A stretch of DNA of 64,000 nucleotides from Parvularcula sp038749595 (GTDB taxonomy: Bacteria; Pseudomonadota; Alphaproteobacteria; Caulobacterales; Parvularculaceae). Made by a program: the position numbers and the translations under genes. The stretch lies in assembly GCA_038749595.1 (NCBI GenBank), contig JBCDHW010000010.1, forward strand, positions 1 to 64,000, given 5' to 3'. Shown piece by piece: positions 1-6,863 of this stretch (its first letter is position 1; each line of letters starts with the position of its first letter). Below the pieces are notes generated by a model, which made no database searches, was not told where the DNA came from, and was given only the letters and a program-made list of their open reading frames with translations.

Positions 1-416
1 ATGAAGGCGCCGGACAGGCGCTTGAAGCCGAACTCGACAAATTTGTTCGCTGCCGCTTGCATCAGCCTGTTTTTGAACGAAAAATCCAAGGTGAAGTCGA
101 CGATGCAGCCCTCATCCTGGGGCTCAAACCGCCAATGGTTGCTCAGGTCCTTCAGTGGCCCGCGGACGTAGCGAACGTCAATGATGCCGCGGCTGCGGTC
201 CGCCGTGACCTCCGAGCGAAAGCTCTCGCGGAACATCGAGTACCTAACCACCATATCGGCCCAGACCCGCCGGGTTGGCCCGTCGTCCTCGGTTTTGACA
301 ACCCGCAACGCTTCAACCCACGGAATGAACTGCGGGTAGGCGGTGACGTCCATCACCAGGTCCCACATCTTCTCGGGCTCGAAAGGGACAGGAATCCGTT
401 CGTGGTGCGCACACAT
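1..416 (-). CDS. RatA/Coq10-family SRPBCC protein (3' end cut by window edge)
   Basis: The reading frame opens at the ATG at 416 and runs off the left edge, giving about 138 residues of a START/SRPBCC fold. The N-terminus (MCAHHERIPVPFEPEKMW) is followed by DVTAYPQFIPWVEA and the late segment FKNRLMQAAANKFVEFGFKRL. Both are typical of the Coq10/RatA family, whose members bind ubiquinone-like lipids or, in E. coli, were described as a ribosome-associated toxin. In Alphaproteobacteria this gene normally follows lipA directly. Here lipA is on the same strand but about 2.4 kb upstream, with three genes between. The 3' end is not visible. Confidence 0.85.
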   Translation of the reverse strand, partial: MCAHHERIPVPFEPEKMWDLVMDVTAYPQFIPWVEALRVVKTEDDGPTRRVWADMVVRYSMFRESFRSEVTADRSRGIIDVRYVRGPLKDLSNHWRFEPQDEGCIVDFTLDFSFKNRLMQAAANKFVEFGFKRLSGAF

Positions 417-497
417 GGGCGCGCCCCTAGCTGAACCGGGTTAAGGGTGCATGGTCCGCGTTGCCGCGGGCTCCGGTCTCAATAAGGCTTTCCACGA

Positions 498-929
498 CTA
501 CGACTCGCGTCGGCGGAAGGCGACCGTTAGCTCAGGATTAAAACGTCGGGCCAGCCAGAGCACGATCGGCAGCGTGCTGATCAGAAAAACAAAGCGGATC
601 GCCGTGCCTTCCAGCGGCGCAACCAAGGCCACTGTGGCGAAGACAAACGCCAACACCGCTCCCGTCAGATGCGGCATCGGCCGCGGCTGTTCACCGGGAA
701 GCGGATTGAGCTTGGCGAGCACGACTTCATCATCGCTTTTCACCGTGCACGGAGGACTCCAGCGGAAAAACTGGCGCAGCACCACCTTTTTGGTGCCCTC
801 AGGCAGGTCGATGGGCATGGGCGCCTTCGGGCCAAAACGGCCGATCGATTTTCCGTCACACAGAACGTTCACCGGCAATTCGGGAATGAAACTGTGGATC
901 TCAAATCCGGAGATGAACAATTGCGGCAA
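498..929 (-). CDS. hypothetical protein with two C-terminal membrane segments
   Basis: I do not recognise this 143-aa protein. It begins at a TTG codon preceded at good spacing by a GAGGAG ribosome-binding site. The first 80 residues are soluble and rich in short beta-like stretches. Two hydrophobic segments follow (about residues 87-108 and 111-127), then a basic tail ending FRRRES, which suggests an inner-membrane anchor with a cytoplasmic C-terminus. It lies on the same strand between the CTERM-signal gene and the ratA homologue. Support is the ribosome-binding site, codon bias and absence of a better frame. Confidence 0.6.
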   Translation of the reverse strand: MPQLFISGFEIHSFIPELPVNVLCDGKSIGRFGPKAPMPIDLPEGTKKVVLRQFFRWSPPCTVKSDDEVVLAKLNPLPGEQPRPMPHLTGAVLAFVFATVALVAPLEGTAIRFVFLISTLPIVLWLARRFNPELTVAFRRRES

Positions 930-1065
930 CCCAGCTTCTCCTCACGTGCGCGCTGAGCCATGCTCTTCAAACGCATGGCACGCTGATAAAAGTCACATTC
1001 ACGCTACAAGCTGGGCAGAGCACCCCGCCGCAGGATCAGCGCGACGCGATGCGGTCGGCCCCAGC

Positions 1066-1092
1066 AAAAAAGCCGGCGCGCGGCCGGCTTTT
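1066..1092 (-). terminator. rho-independent terminator
   Basis: A 10-bp perfect stem (AAAAGCCGGC / GCCGGCTTTT) around a 5-nt loop, with an A-run on the left that becomes the U-run for minus-strand transcription. It lies 32 nt past the stop of the CTERM-signal gene at 1124. The symmetric A/T ends could let it act in both directions. Confidence 0.8.
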
Positions 1093-1123
1093 CGCTTCTA
1101 ATGCTCGGGCTGTGAGAAAACGG

Positions 1124-1759
1124 TTACGCCGCTTTGCGTTTCCGCATCCCGGCAAGCGCCAGGCCACCGGCCATCAGCACGAATGCCCCGGGCACCGGCA
1201 CGGCAGTGGTGGAGATGTTTGCGAGCTCGAACGAATTGCGCGTGGAACTGAACCGCACCTCGTCGAACATCATATCGGAGACGATCCGGGTCAGCGTCGT
1301 GTCGCGCGGCGGCATGAACGCAGGCACCAAGTCCGTCAGATCGAGCGTGCCAAGCGAAACACCATCGCTGAACACCTCAATGGAGTTGGTGAGAGACCCA
1401 GCGATGCCTGCAAAGTCTGGCGTGCCCCAAAGAAACTCGAGGACCTGAGTGTCATTTGCGAGAAGCAGCGTTGCGGTGAACGGCCCTGTGGATCCGAGCG
1501 TATCGTTGACCGAGAAGAAGGACAGCGTCTCGAAATTCCCGGCGCCGAGCACTTCGTAAGGCGATGTGCCAAAGCCAGGCGTCGTGCCGGTGACAATATC
1601 GGCGTCGAATGTGGCGCCTGCCTCAAGCACCGTCCCGGCGGTCTCGTCCACAGCGTTCACGGCATCAATTCCGAACGCCAAGGCGCGCAGTTCAAGCGTG
1701 GCCGCCATCGCTGGGCTTGCAAGCCCAAAGGCCGCCAAACACGCAATAATCTTGTACAT
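1124..1759 (-). CDS. secreted protein with VPxxA/PEP-CTERM-like sorting signal (copy 1)
   Basis: A 211-aa exported protein. The start is the ATG at 1759, preceded by an AGAGGGG site, which puts a clean signal peptide (MYKIIACLAAFGLASPAMA) at the N-terminus. The C-terminus has a VPVPGA motif at about residue 187, a 14-residue hydrophobic helix and an RKRKAA tail, the tripartite layout of VPLPA/PEP-CTERM signals that are processed by exosortase-type or rhombosortase-type enzymes. No such enzyme gene is in this window. The body has no catalytic motif I recognise. It is a paralogue of the next gene, sharing blocks such as VLGAGNFETL and EFLWGTPD. Confidence 0.85.
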   Translation of the reverse strand: MYKIIACLAAFGLASPAMAATLELRALAFGIDAVNAVDETAGTVLEAGATFDADIVTGTTPGFGTSPYEVLGAGNFETLSFFSVNDTLGSTGPFTATLLLANDTQVLEFLWGTPDFAGIAGSLTNSIEVFSDGVSLGTLDLTDLVPAFMPPRDTTLTRIVSDMMFDEVRFSSTRNSFELANISTTAVPVPGAFVLMAGGLALAGMRKRKAA

Positions 1760-1882
1760 GGGGTTCCCCTCTTGGTTAACGAGAGGAGATATGGCGCGCG
1801 CTGGTCGCGGTCTCAAGAGACAGATACAGAAAAGGCGAAGTGAAATGAGGAGCGGAGCGCTCTTCGCGAACGCTTATTTGTT

Positions 1883-1894
1883 TTGTTATAACAA
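1883..1894. promoter_or_regulatory. 12-bp perfect palindrome upstream of CTERM copy 1
   Basis: TTGTTATAACAA is self-complementary over its whole length and lies in an AT-rich patch 124-135 nt upstream of the copy 1 start codon. It may be an operator or part of the promoter. The regulator is not identifiable. The surrounding 1760-2078 stretch (319 bp) holds no gene that I can support. Confidence 0.35.
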
Positions 1895-2078
1895 TAACGA
1901 CCGACAGCGCCCTTCACTCCGGTCAAAGACTGCGGTCTTCCAAAGAAAAACTGAGCATCTCTATTAGCGACGGTGCGAACGCCTTCGAGCGAGGAAGACA
2001 TCATTGTCTGCGACGCGCGCAACACAAAAAGGGCCAGCGCATCGGGTGTCCCTTCCTGAAAAAGCACTCGGGGCGGTC

Positions 2079-2717
2079 TTACGCCGTCCGCTTCTTGCGC
2101 AGGCGCAGTGCGGACAAGCCACCTGCCATGAGGAAGAACCCTGCCGGAACCGGAACCGTCGAATCGATGTTCGCCAGCTCGAACGCGTTGAGTTCGGTTG
2201 TGAACACCACCTGGTCAAAGACCATGTCGGAAACAATCCGGGTCAGAATGCTCGGACGGCCCGACGACGTGTCATAGGCAGGCATCAGGTCACTGAGGTC
2301 GAGGGTGCCGAGCGATATACCGTCGTTGAAGACTTCAATGCTGTTGTTCACAGGCCCCGTGACGCGGCGAAGATCCGGCGTTCCCCAGAGGAACTCGACT
2401 ATCTTTGAATCCCGCGCGAGGTTCAGCGTCGCCGAGGTCGTTGCTGACGGATCCACCGTGTTGCCAACGGAGAAAAACTCGAGCGTTTCAAAGTTCCCTG
2501 CCCCCAATACATCATAGGGAGACACGCCGAAGCCTCGAACAGTACCGGCCGAGATATTGGCATTGAACGTGTTGCCTGGCGCCAAGTCGACACCAGCGTT
2601 GACATCCACCGCATTAACGGCGTCGAGGCCCGTGGCGAGACTTTTGAGTTGAAGATTGGCCGCCATCGCTTGGCTTGAAAGACCAAGTGCTGCGACGCAT
2701 GCGAGGAGACGGATCAT
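2079..2717 (-). CDS. secreted protein with VPxxA/PEP-CTERM-like sorting signal (copy 2)
   Basis: A 212-aa paralogue of the gene at 1124-1759, in tandem on the same strand. The ATG at 2717 follows a GGGGGT site and starts a signal peptide (MIRLLACVAALGLSSQAMA). The mature part keeps GLDAVNAVD, VLGAGNFETL, EFLWGTPD, SLGTLDLSDL and LTRIVSDM at matching places, roughly half of positions identical by eye. The C-terminus is VPVPAGF, a hydrophobic helix and RLRKKRTA. The pair looks like a local duplication that has diverged. Upstream are a Fur-box-like sequence and a 20-bp inverted repeat, neither found before copy 1, so the two may be controlled differently. Function is unknown. Confidence 0.85.
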   Translation of the reverse strand: MIRLLACVAALGLSSQAMAANLQLKSLATGLDAVNAVDVNAGVDLAPGNTFNANISAGTVRGFGVSPYDVLGAGNFETLEFFSVGNTVDPSATTSATLNLARDSKIVEFLWGTPDLRRVTGPVNNSIEVFNDGISLGTLDLSDLMPAYDTSSGRPSILTRIVSDMVFDQVVFTTELNAFELANIDSTVPVPAGFFLMAGGLSALRLRKKRTA

Positions 2718-2738
2718 GGTTACCCCCGTATTGTCCGT

Positions 2739-2758
2739 TACCGTATGGACGTACGGTA
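2739..2758. promoter_or_regulatory. inverted repeat in the leader of CTERM copy 2
   Basis: TACCGTA-N6-TACGGTA, a perfect 7-bp inverted repeat, lies 22-41 nt upstream of the ATG at 2717. It could be a repressor operator near the transcription start or a leader hairpin. No matching repeat is seen before copy 1. Confidence 0.45.
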
Positions 2759-2788
2759 TCATATCACGGGAAAAGCCGCACCCCAGAG

Positions 2789-2807
2789 CGTTAGAATAAT
2801 CATTATC
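2789..2807. promoter_or_regulatory. Fur-box-like sequence
   Basis: Read on the plus strand, this 19-mer matches 14 of 19 positions of the classical E. coli Fur box (GATAATGATAATCATTATC), including the unbroken right half ATAATCATTATC. It lies 72-90 nt upstream of CTERM copy 2. Alphaproteobacteria often use Fur, Mur or Irr with related AT-rich sites, so the cognate regulator is uncertain. Confidence 0.4.
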
Positions 2808-2874
2808 AATCAACGTGATGGAAGAGGTTTTTGTTAACCCTGTGAAGGTTTGCAACCCGAGAAAAAGCGCGAGA

Positions 2875-3840
2875 TTACCCGGCCTTCGCCATCTTCGCAG
2901 CGCGGGCGGCCTTCAACTTGGCAAAGTCGTCACCGGCATGGTGGCTCGACCGCGTTAACGGGCTCGCCGACACCATCAAGAAGCCCTTCGCCCGGGCGAT
3001 GACTTCATAGCGCTTGAATTCTTCCGGCGTCACAAACCGGTCGACCCCTGCATGTTTCCGCGTCGGCTGCAGGTATTGCCCGATCGTCAGAAAATCGATG
3101 CCGGCCGAACGCATGTCGTCCATCACCTGCATCACCTCTTCGGTTGTCTCACCCAAGCCAACCATCAGGCCCGACTTGGTGAATTGCTCAGGCGCACGGT
3201 CTTTCACCTTCTCGAGGAGGCGCAAGCTGTGGAAGTAGCGGGCACCAGGCCTAATCGACAGATAGAGCCGCGGCACGGTCTCCAGGTTGTGGTTGAAGAC
3301 GTCCGGCGCTGCGTCGATCACCTTTTCAAGCGCCCAGTCCGGCTTGCGCAAGAAATCCGGCGTCAGGATCTCAATCGTCGTCCCCGGCGAGCGGGCGCGG
3401 ATCGCCTCGATCACCTCAACAAAGTGCTGCGCGCCCCCATCTTCCAGGTCATCGCGGTCCACCGAGGTGATGACCACGTGCTTGAGGCCCATCTCCGCCA
3501 CCGCATCGGCAACCCGGCGCGGCTCGTCATGGTCGAGCGCGTTGGGCAACCCTGTGCGCACATTACAGAAGGCGCAGGCCCGGGTGCAGGTCTCGCCCAT
3601 GATCATCATGGTCGCGTGCTTTTGGTCCCAGCACTCACCGATATTCGGGCAAGCCGCCTCTTCACAAACCGTGACGAGGCCCTTCGACTTCACAATATCC
3701 CGCGTCGCCATATATCCCTTGGACACCGGCGCTTTGACGCGGATCCAATCGGGCTTGCGCTTAATCGGGCTATCCGGACGCTTTTGCTTCTCCGGATGCC
3801 GCAGCGCAGGACGCTTATCGAGGTCGATGAGGGTGGCCAT
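2875..3840 (-). CDS. lipA: lipoyl synthase
   Basis: A radical-SAM enzyme that inserts two sulfurs into protein-bound octanoyl groups to make lipoyl cofactors for 2-oxoacid dehydrogenases. Both iron-sulfur cluster motifs are intact: the auxiliary set C59-X4-C64-X5-C70 and the SAM-radical set C85-X3-C89-X2-C92. The C-terminal RSSHH matches the conserved RSSxH auxiliary-cluster signature. The ATG at 3840 is preferred over an in-frame GTG nine bases upstream because AGGTGAG sits at proper spacing. The length of 321 aa is normal. The usual neighbours pdhA/B/C and lpd are not here. Confidence 0.97.
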   Translation of the reverse strand: MATLIDLDKRPALRHPEKQKRPDSPIKRKPDWIRVKAPVSKGYMATRDIVKSKGLVTVCEEAACPNIGECWDQKHATMMIMGETCTRACAFCNVRTGLPNALDHDEPRRVADAVAEMGLKHVVITSVDRDDLEDGGAQHFVEVIEAIRARSPGTTIEILTPDFLRKPDWALEKVIDAAPDVFNHNLETVPRLYLSIRPGARYFHSLRLLEKVKDRAPEQFTKSGLMVGLGETTEEVMQVMDDMRSAGIDFLTIGQYLQPTRKHAGVDRFVTPEEFKRYEVIARAKGFLMVSASPLTRSSHHAGDDFAKLKAARAAKMAKAG

Positions 3841-3910
3841 ACAGCTCACCTAATGGCCGAATCTTGCAGACTCAAGAAAAGTTCCCACCGCGCCCGCTTT
3901 GCCGCAGGGG

Positions 3911-4303
3911 CTAGACCCCGGCGTTATCGAGGAGCGCGACGGCGATCAGGCTCGTTAACTCTTGGCTGCTGGAGACCTGAACCGCTGCAACCCGGTCAAG
4001 ATCGCTCGCAGGGATCCGGTACTCGCCCGGCTTCATGTGGCCAAGGTTGGCGCGGACCCGCTCTTCCAGGAGGTCCTCATCAAGAGAGCTGAGCAGCAAC
4101 CGGTCGGCCCGCGCCTCAAGGCGTGCCCGTTCTTCGGAAAGCTCATGAAGCGCCAGCATCCGTTCGGTCTTCTCCGCTGCCAGCCGCTCCGCCGCCCGTG
4201 CCCCATCAGGTCCGTTGAGACCCATGAGCAGTTGATACCCGGCGCCCACCATGAGCACAGCAGGAAGGACAGAAGACACAACAAAGGAACGGATGTTCAG
4301 CAT
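3911..4303 (-). CDS. ftsB: septum formation initiator FtsB/DivIC family
   Basis: A 130-aa small division protein. One N-terminal membrane helix (about residues 5-25) is followed by a long charged coiled coil with heptad-like leucines (ERLAAEKTERMLALHELSEE), then the family's EERVRANLGHMKPGEYRI segment. FtsB bridges FtsL and FtsQ in the divisome. The ATG giving MLNIRSF is chosen because it puts the helix at the N-terminus; the frame remains open nine codons further upstream. In Alphaproteobacteria ftsB normally follows eno directly. Here a divergent toxin-antitoxin pair separates them. Confidence 0.85.
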   Translation of the reverse strand: MLNIRSFVVSSVLPAVLMVGAGYQLLMGLNGPDGARAAERLAAEKTERMLALHELSEERARLEARADRLLLSSLDEDLLEERVRANLGHMKPGEYRIPASDLDRVAAVQVSSSQELTSLIAVALLDNAGV

Positions 4304-4497
4304 AGGGATTAACTCGCTTTCTTCAGTCACCCTTCCTCAAAGAGAGTTACCCTGAGGTGAATCATTGCGCGAATTTCGCAGTCCCCATTCATAGGTTTTT
4401 CCCACAGGTTAAAAATCGCACTGTACCAAAATGGGACATACGGACGATTTTTGGAAGCGACCGTCTCTCCTCCTTCGCGCGTGGACGGAGGGGCAGC

Positions 4498-4525
4498 TTG
4501 ACTTCTGTCAAATGACGCCTACTTT
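4498..4525 (+). promoter_or_regulatory. putative sigma70-type promoter of the toxin-antitoxin operon
   Basis: TTGACT (4498-4503) and TACTTT (4520-4525) are separated by 16 nt, about 30 nt before the antitoxin ATG. The -10 box abuts the operator-like palindrome at 4525-4539. Confidence 0.5.
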
Positions 4526-4539
4526 GTCGTCAAACGACA
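4525..4539. promoter_or_regulatory. operator-like inverted repeat before the antitoxin gene
   Basis: TGTCGT-CAA-ACGACA is a perfect 6-bp inverted repeat with a 3-nt spacer, at the putative -10/start region. An outer imperfect repeat, TGACTTC...GAAGTCA, brackets it. Such sites are typical for autoregulation by the Xre antitoxin. Confidence 0.55.
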
Positions 4540-4554
4540 GGAAGTCAGAACCCG

Positions 4555-5022
4555 ATGAAAACGCTCGAAGCCTACGCCGCGCCGGATACGCTACCAACGT
4601 CAGAGCCCGCGCGCATTGGCCGACTGCTGGGCCTGAAGGCATCGAAGGCCGTGAGTGACGTGGACCTGGCCGATAAAGTGGCCAAAGGCCTCAAGCCCAC
4701 ATCAGCAAACGCGCTGGCGAGCATCTTAGGGCAGAGCGTCGTGGTCGGGCCAATCGTTCCTGAGGCGACGTTGCGCCGTGCGCGGAACTCCGGCGGCGCC
4801 CTCTCCCGCGAGATGAGCGAGCGCCTTTACGAGGTTGGCCGGGTGGTCGATGCCGTCAGCCGGACGTTCCATGGCGATAAGGACGCGATCAACCACTTCC
4901 TCAATCATCCGCATACGCTGCTTGATGGACGAACGCCCCTCGACATGGCGCGCTCAAGCTCGGCGGGTGCGGATGCGGTGATGAACCTCTTGCGGCGTGC
5001 TGAGTCCGGCTTTGCCGTCTAA
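4555..5022 (+). CDS. Xre/MbcA/ParS-type antitoxin (DUF2384)
   Basis: A 155-aa type II antitoxin of the Xre-RES systems. The N-terminal half is an Xre-like helical domain (LASILGQSVVVGPIVPEATLRRAR). The C-terminal MbcA/ParS toxin-binding domain holds the family's spacing of RLYEVGRVVDAVSRTF, then a segment reading NHFLNHPH, then PLDMARSSSAGADAVMNLL. It neutralises the RES toxin encoded immediately downstream, the TAA of this gene sharing one base with the toxin ATG. An AGGAAG ribosome-binding site precedes the start. Autoregulation is suggested by the palindrome overlapping its promoter. Confidence 0.9.
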   Translation: MKTLEAYAAPDTLPTSEPARIGRLLGLKASKAVSDVDLADKVAKGLKPTSANALASILGQSVVVGPIVPEATLRRARNSGGALSREMSERLYEVGRVVDAVSRTFHGDKDAINHFLNHPHTLLDGRTPLDMARSSSAGADAVMNLLRRAESGFAV

Positions 5023-5501
5023 TGATCCGTAAGCTGCCCGAAACGTGGACAGCGTTTCGTATCGGTGATCCCTACGGCACCTGGCCCATTTGGGACGATG
5101 GCGGCGCACGCAAAAGCGCTGGGCGGTGGCATGAGGCGGGCGCGGGGGTGATTTACGCCGCGCGCTATTACTCCACCGCGATGCTCGAGAAGCTGGTCCA
5201 CTACCAGGGCCGAGTGCCGCCGAACCAGCACTTTATCGAGATCACCGTGCCCGCGGGTATCTCATACGAAGTGGCGAACCCTGATCATCTTGAGGGCTGG
5301 GCGGCGCGCGATGGCGAGGTGGCCCGACGGTTTGGCATGGGGTGGTATACGGAGGACCGCTCGGCGGTCCTGGTGGTGCCCTCAGTCGTCGCGCGGATGG
5401 AAAGCAACCTCGTCTTCAACACCCGCCACCCCGACTTCGCCAAGATCCGTCCGGGTCTCGAGACGCCCATCTGGTGGGACAAGCGCCTCTTCGCGTCCTA
5501 A
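5022..5501 (+). CDS. RES-domain toxin (NAD-consuming or ADP-ribosylating type)
   Basis: A 159-aa RES-family protein, named after its conserved Arg, Glu and Ser. Visible family residues are R13 in AFRIG, the G34-R35-W36 motif, Y45 in VIYAARYYS, E56 in AMLEKLVH and the C-terminal FNTRHPDFAKI. Characterised relatives either degrade NAD+ (MbcT) or ADP-ribosylate targets (ParT). Which applies here cannot be read from sequence. All expected motifs are present, so it looks intact. It is translationally coupled to the antitoxin and converges on enolase, the two stop codons lying 6 nt apart with no terminator between. Confidence 0.9.
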   Translation: MIRKLPETWTAFRIGDPYGTWPIWDDGGARKSAGRWHEAGAGVIYAARYYSTAMLEKLVHYQGRVPPNQHFIEITVPAGISYEVANPDHLEGWAARDGEVARRFGMGWYTEDRSAVLVVPSVVARMESNLVFNTRHPDFAKIRPGLETPIWWDKRLFAS

Positions 5502-5507
5502 CGGCGC

Positions 5508-6776
5508 TTAGCCTTTGAGAATATCCGCACCCGGATAGACCGCGGATGGGCCGAGGATCTCTTCGATCCGGAGAAGCTGGTTGTACTTCGCCGTCCGGTC
5601 AGAGCGCGCCAGCGAGCCCGTCTTGATCTGACCGCAACCCGTCGCCACCGCGAGGTCCGCAATGGTCGTGTCTTCGGTCTCGCCCGAGCGGTGGGACATC
5701 ACCGCCTTGAAGCCAGCCTTGTGGGCCATATCCACCGCTTCGAAGGTTTCCGTCAGCGTACCGATTTGATTGACCTTCACGAGGATCGCATTGCCCGCAC
5801 CTTGGCTGATCCCGTCTTTCAGGCGCTTGGGGTTTGTGACGAACAGGTCGTCCCCGACCAGCTGAACCTTATCGCCGATCTTCTTCGTCAGTTCAGCCCA
5901 ACCGGCCCAGTCATCCTCAGCCATGCCGTCTTCAATCGACGTGATCGGATAATCCGCCGCCAGCTTCGCGAGGTAGTCGGCCATGCCGCCTGCATCGAGC
6001 TTCGTGCCCTCACCTGCCAGCGTATACTGACCATTCTCAAAAAACTCCGTAGACGCCACATCGAGCGCCAGGACCATATCGCCGCCCGCTTTAAGGCCTG
6101 TGTCCTCAATCGCCATCATGATCAGGTCGAGCGCCGCGCGGCTCGATGCGATGTTCGGCGCGAAGCCGCCTTCGTCGCCCACATTGGTCCCCATGCCTTC
6201 CGCCTTCAGTTTAGCTTTCAGCGCATGAAACGTCTCCGCGCCCATCCGCAGCGCTTCGGAAAAGCTGTCCGCGCCGACCGGCATGATCATGAACTCTTGG
6301 ATGTCGACGGGATTGTCCGCGTGCGCACCGCCATTGAGGATGTTCATCATCGGCACCGGCAAGATGTTCGCCGTCGGCCCGCCAAGATAGCGGAACAGCG
6401 GCAAGCCGCGCTCGTCAGCCGCGGCCTTCGCAACCGCGAGCGACACGCCGAGGATCGCGTTCGCGCCAATCCGGCTCTTGTTCGCCGTCCCGTCGAGGTC
6501 GATCATCGCGCGGTCGATAAAGACCTGCTCATCGGCATCAACACCGAGCAGGATCTCGCTGATCTCCGTCTGGATGGCGTTCACCGCATCGCGCACACCC
6601 TTGCCGCCAAAGCGCGCGCCGCCGTCCCGGCGCTCATGGGCCTCGTGCATCCCCGTCGAAGCGCCCGAAGGCACCGCCGCGCGGCCAAAGCCGCCATCCT
6701 CGGTGATGACATCCACCTCAACAGTGGGAAAGCCGCGGCTATCAAGAACTTCGCGGGCAAGGATATCGGCGATCAT
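5508..6776 (-). CDS. eno: enolase
   Basis: A 422-aa glycolytic enzyme converting 2-phosphoglycerate to phosphoenolpyruvate. It has the standard enolase layout: N-terminal REVLDSRGFPTVE, the GASTGMHEA loop, metal ligands in the ALDVAS, IEDGM and GDDL segments, the catalytic-lysine segment LVKVNQIGTLTE and the SHRSGETEDT signature. The ATG at 6776 has a GGAG site upstream. It is no longer next to ftsB, the usual alphaproteobacterial partner, because the Xre/RES pair lies between them. Confidence 0.98.
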   Translation of the reverse strand: MIADILAREVLDSRGFPTVEVDVITEDGGFGRAAVPSGASTGMHEAHERRDGGARFGGKGVRDAVNAIQTEISEILLGVDADEQVFIDRAMIDLDGTANKSRIGANAILGVSLAVAKAAADERGLPLFRYLGGPTANILPVPMMNILNGGAHADNPVDIQEFMIMPVGADSFSEALRMGAETFHALKAKLKAEGMGTNVGDEGGFAPNIASSRAALDLIMMAIEDTGLKAGGDMVLALDVASTEFFENGQYTLAGEGTKLDAGGMADYLAKLAADYPITSIEDGMAEDDWAGWAELTKKIGDKVQLVGDDLFVTNPKRLKDGISQGAGNAILVKVNQIGTLTETFEAVDMAHKAGFKAVMSHRSGETEDTTIADLAVATGCGQIKTGSLARSDRTAKYNQLLRIEEILGPSAVYPGADILKG

Positions 6777-6863
6777 GCGGGCACTCCGGAAAAGACCAAA
6801 CTCCGCCGCCCCGTGCCATTTTTCTGCGAAAGTGCCAAGCCTGTGCGCTGCGGTGAACAGCCC

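Noticed and set aside
1813..2067. 84-codon minus-strand frame between the CTERM paralogues
   Set aside because: It crosses the putative promoter and palindrome of copy 1, has no good ribosome-binding site and resembles nothing.
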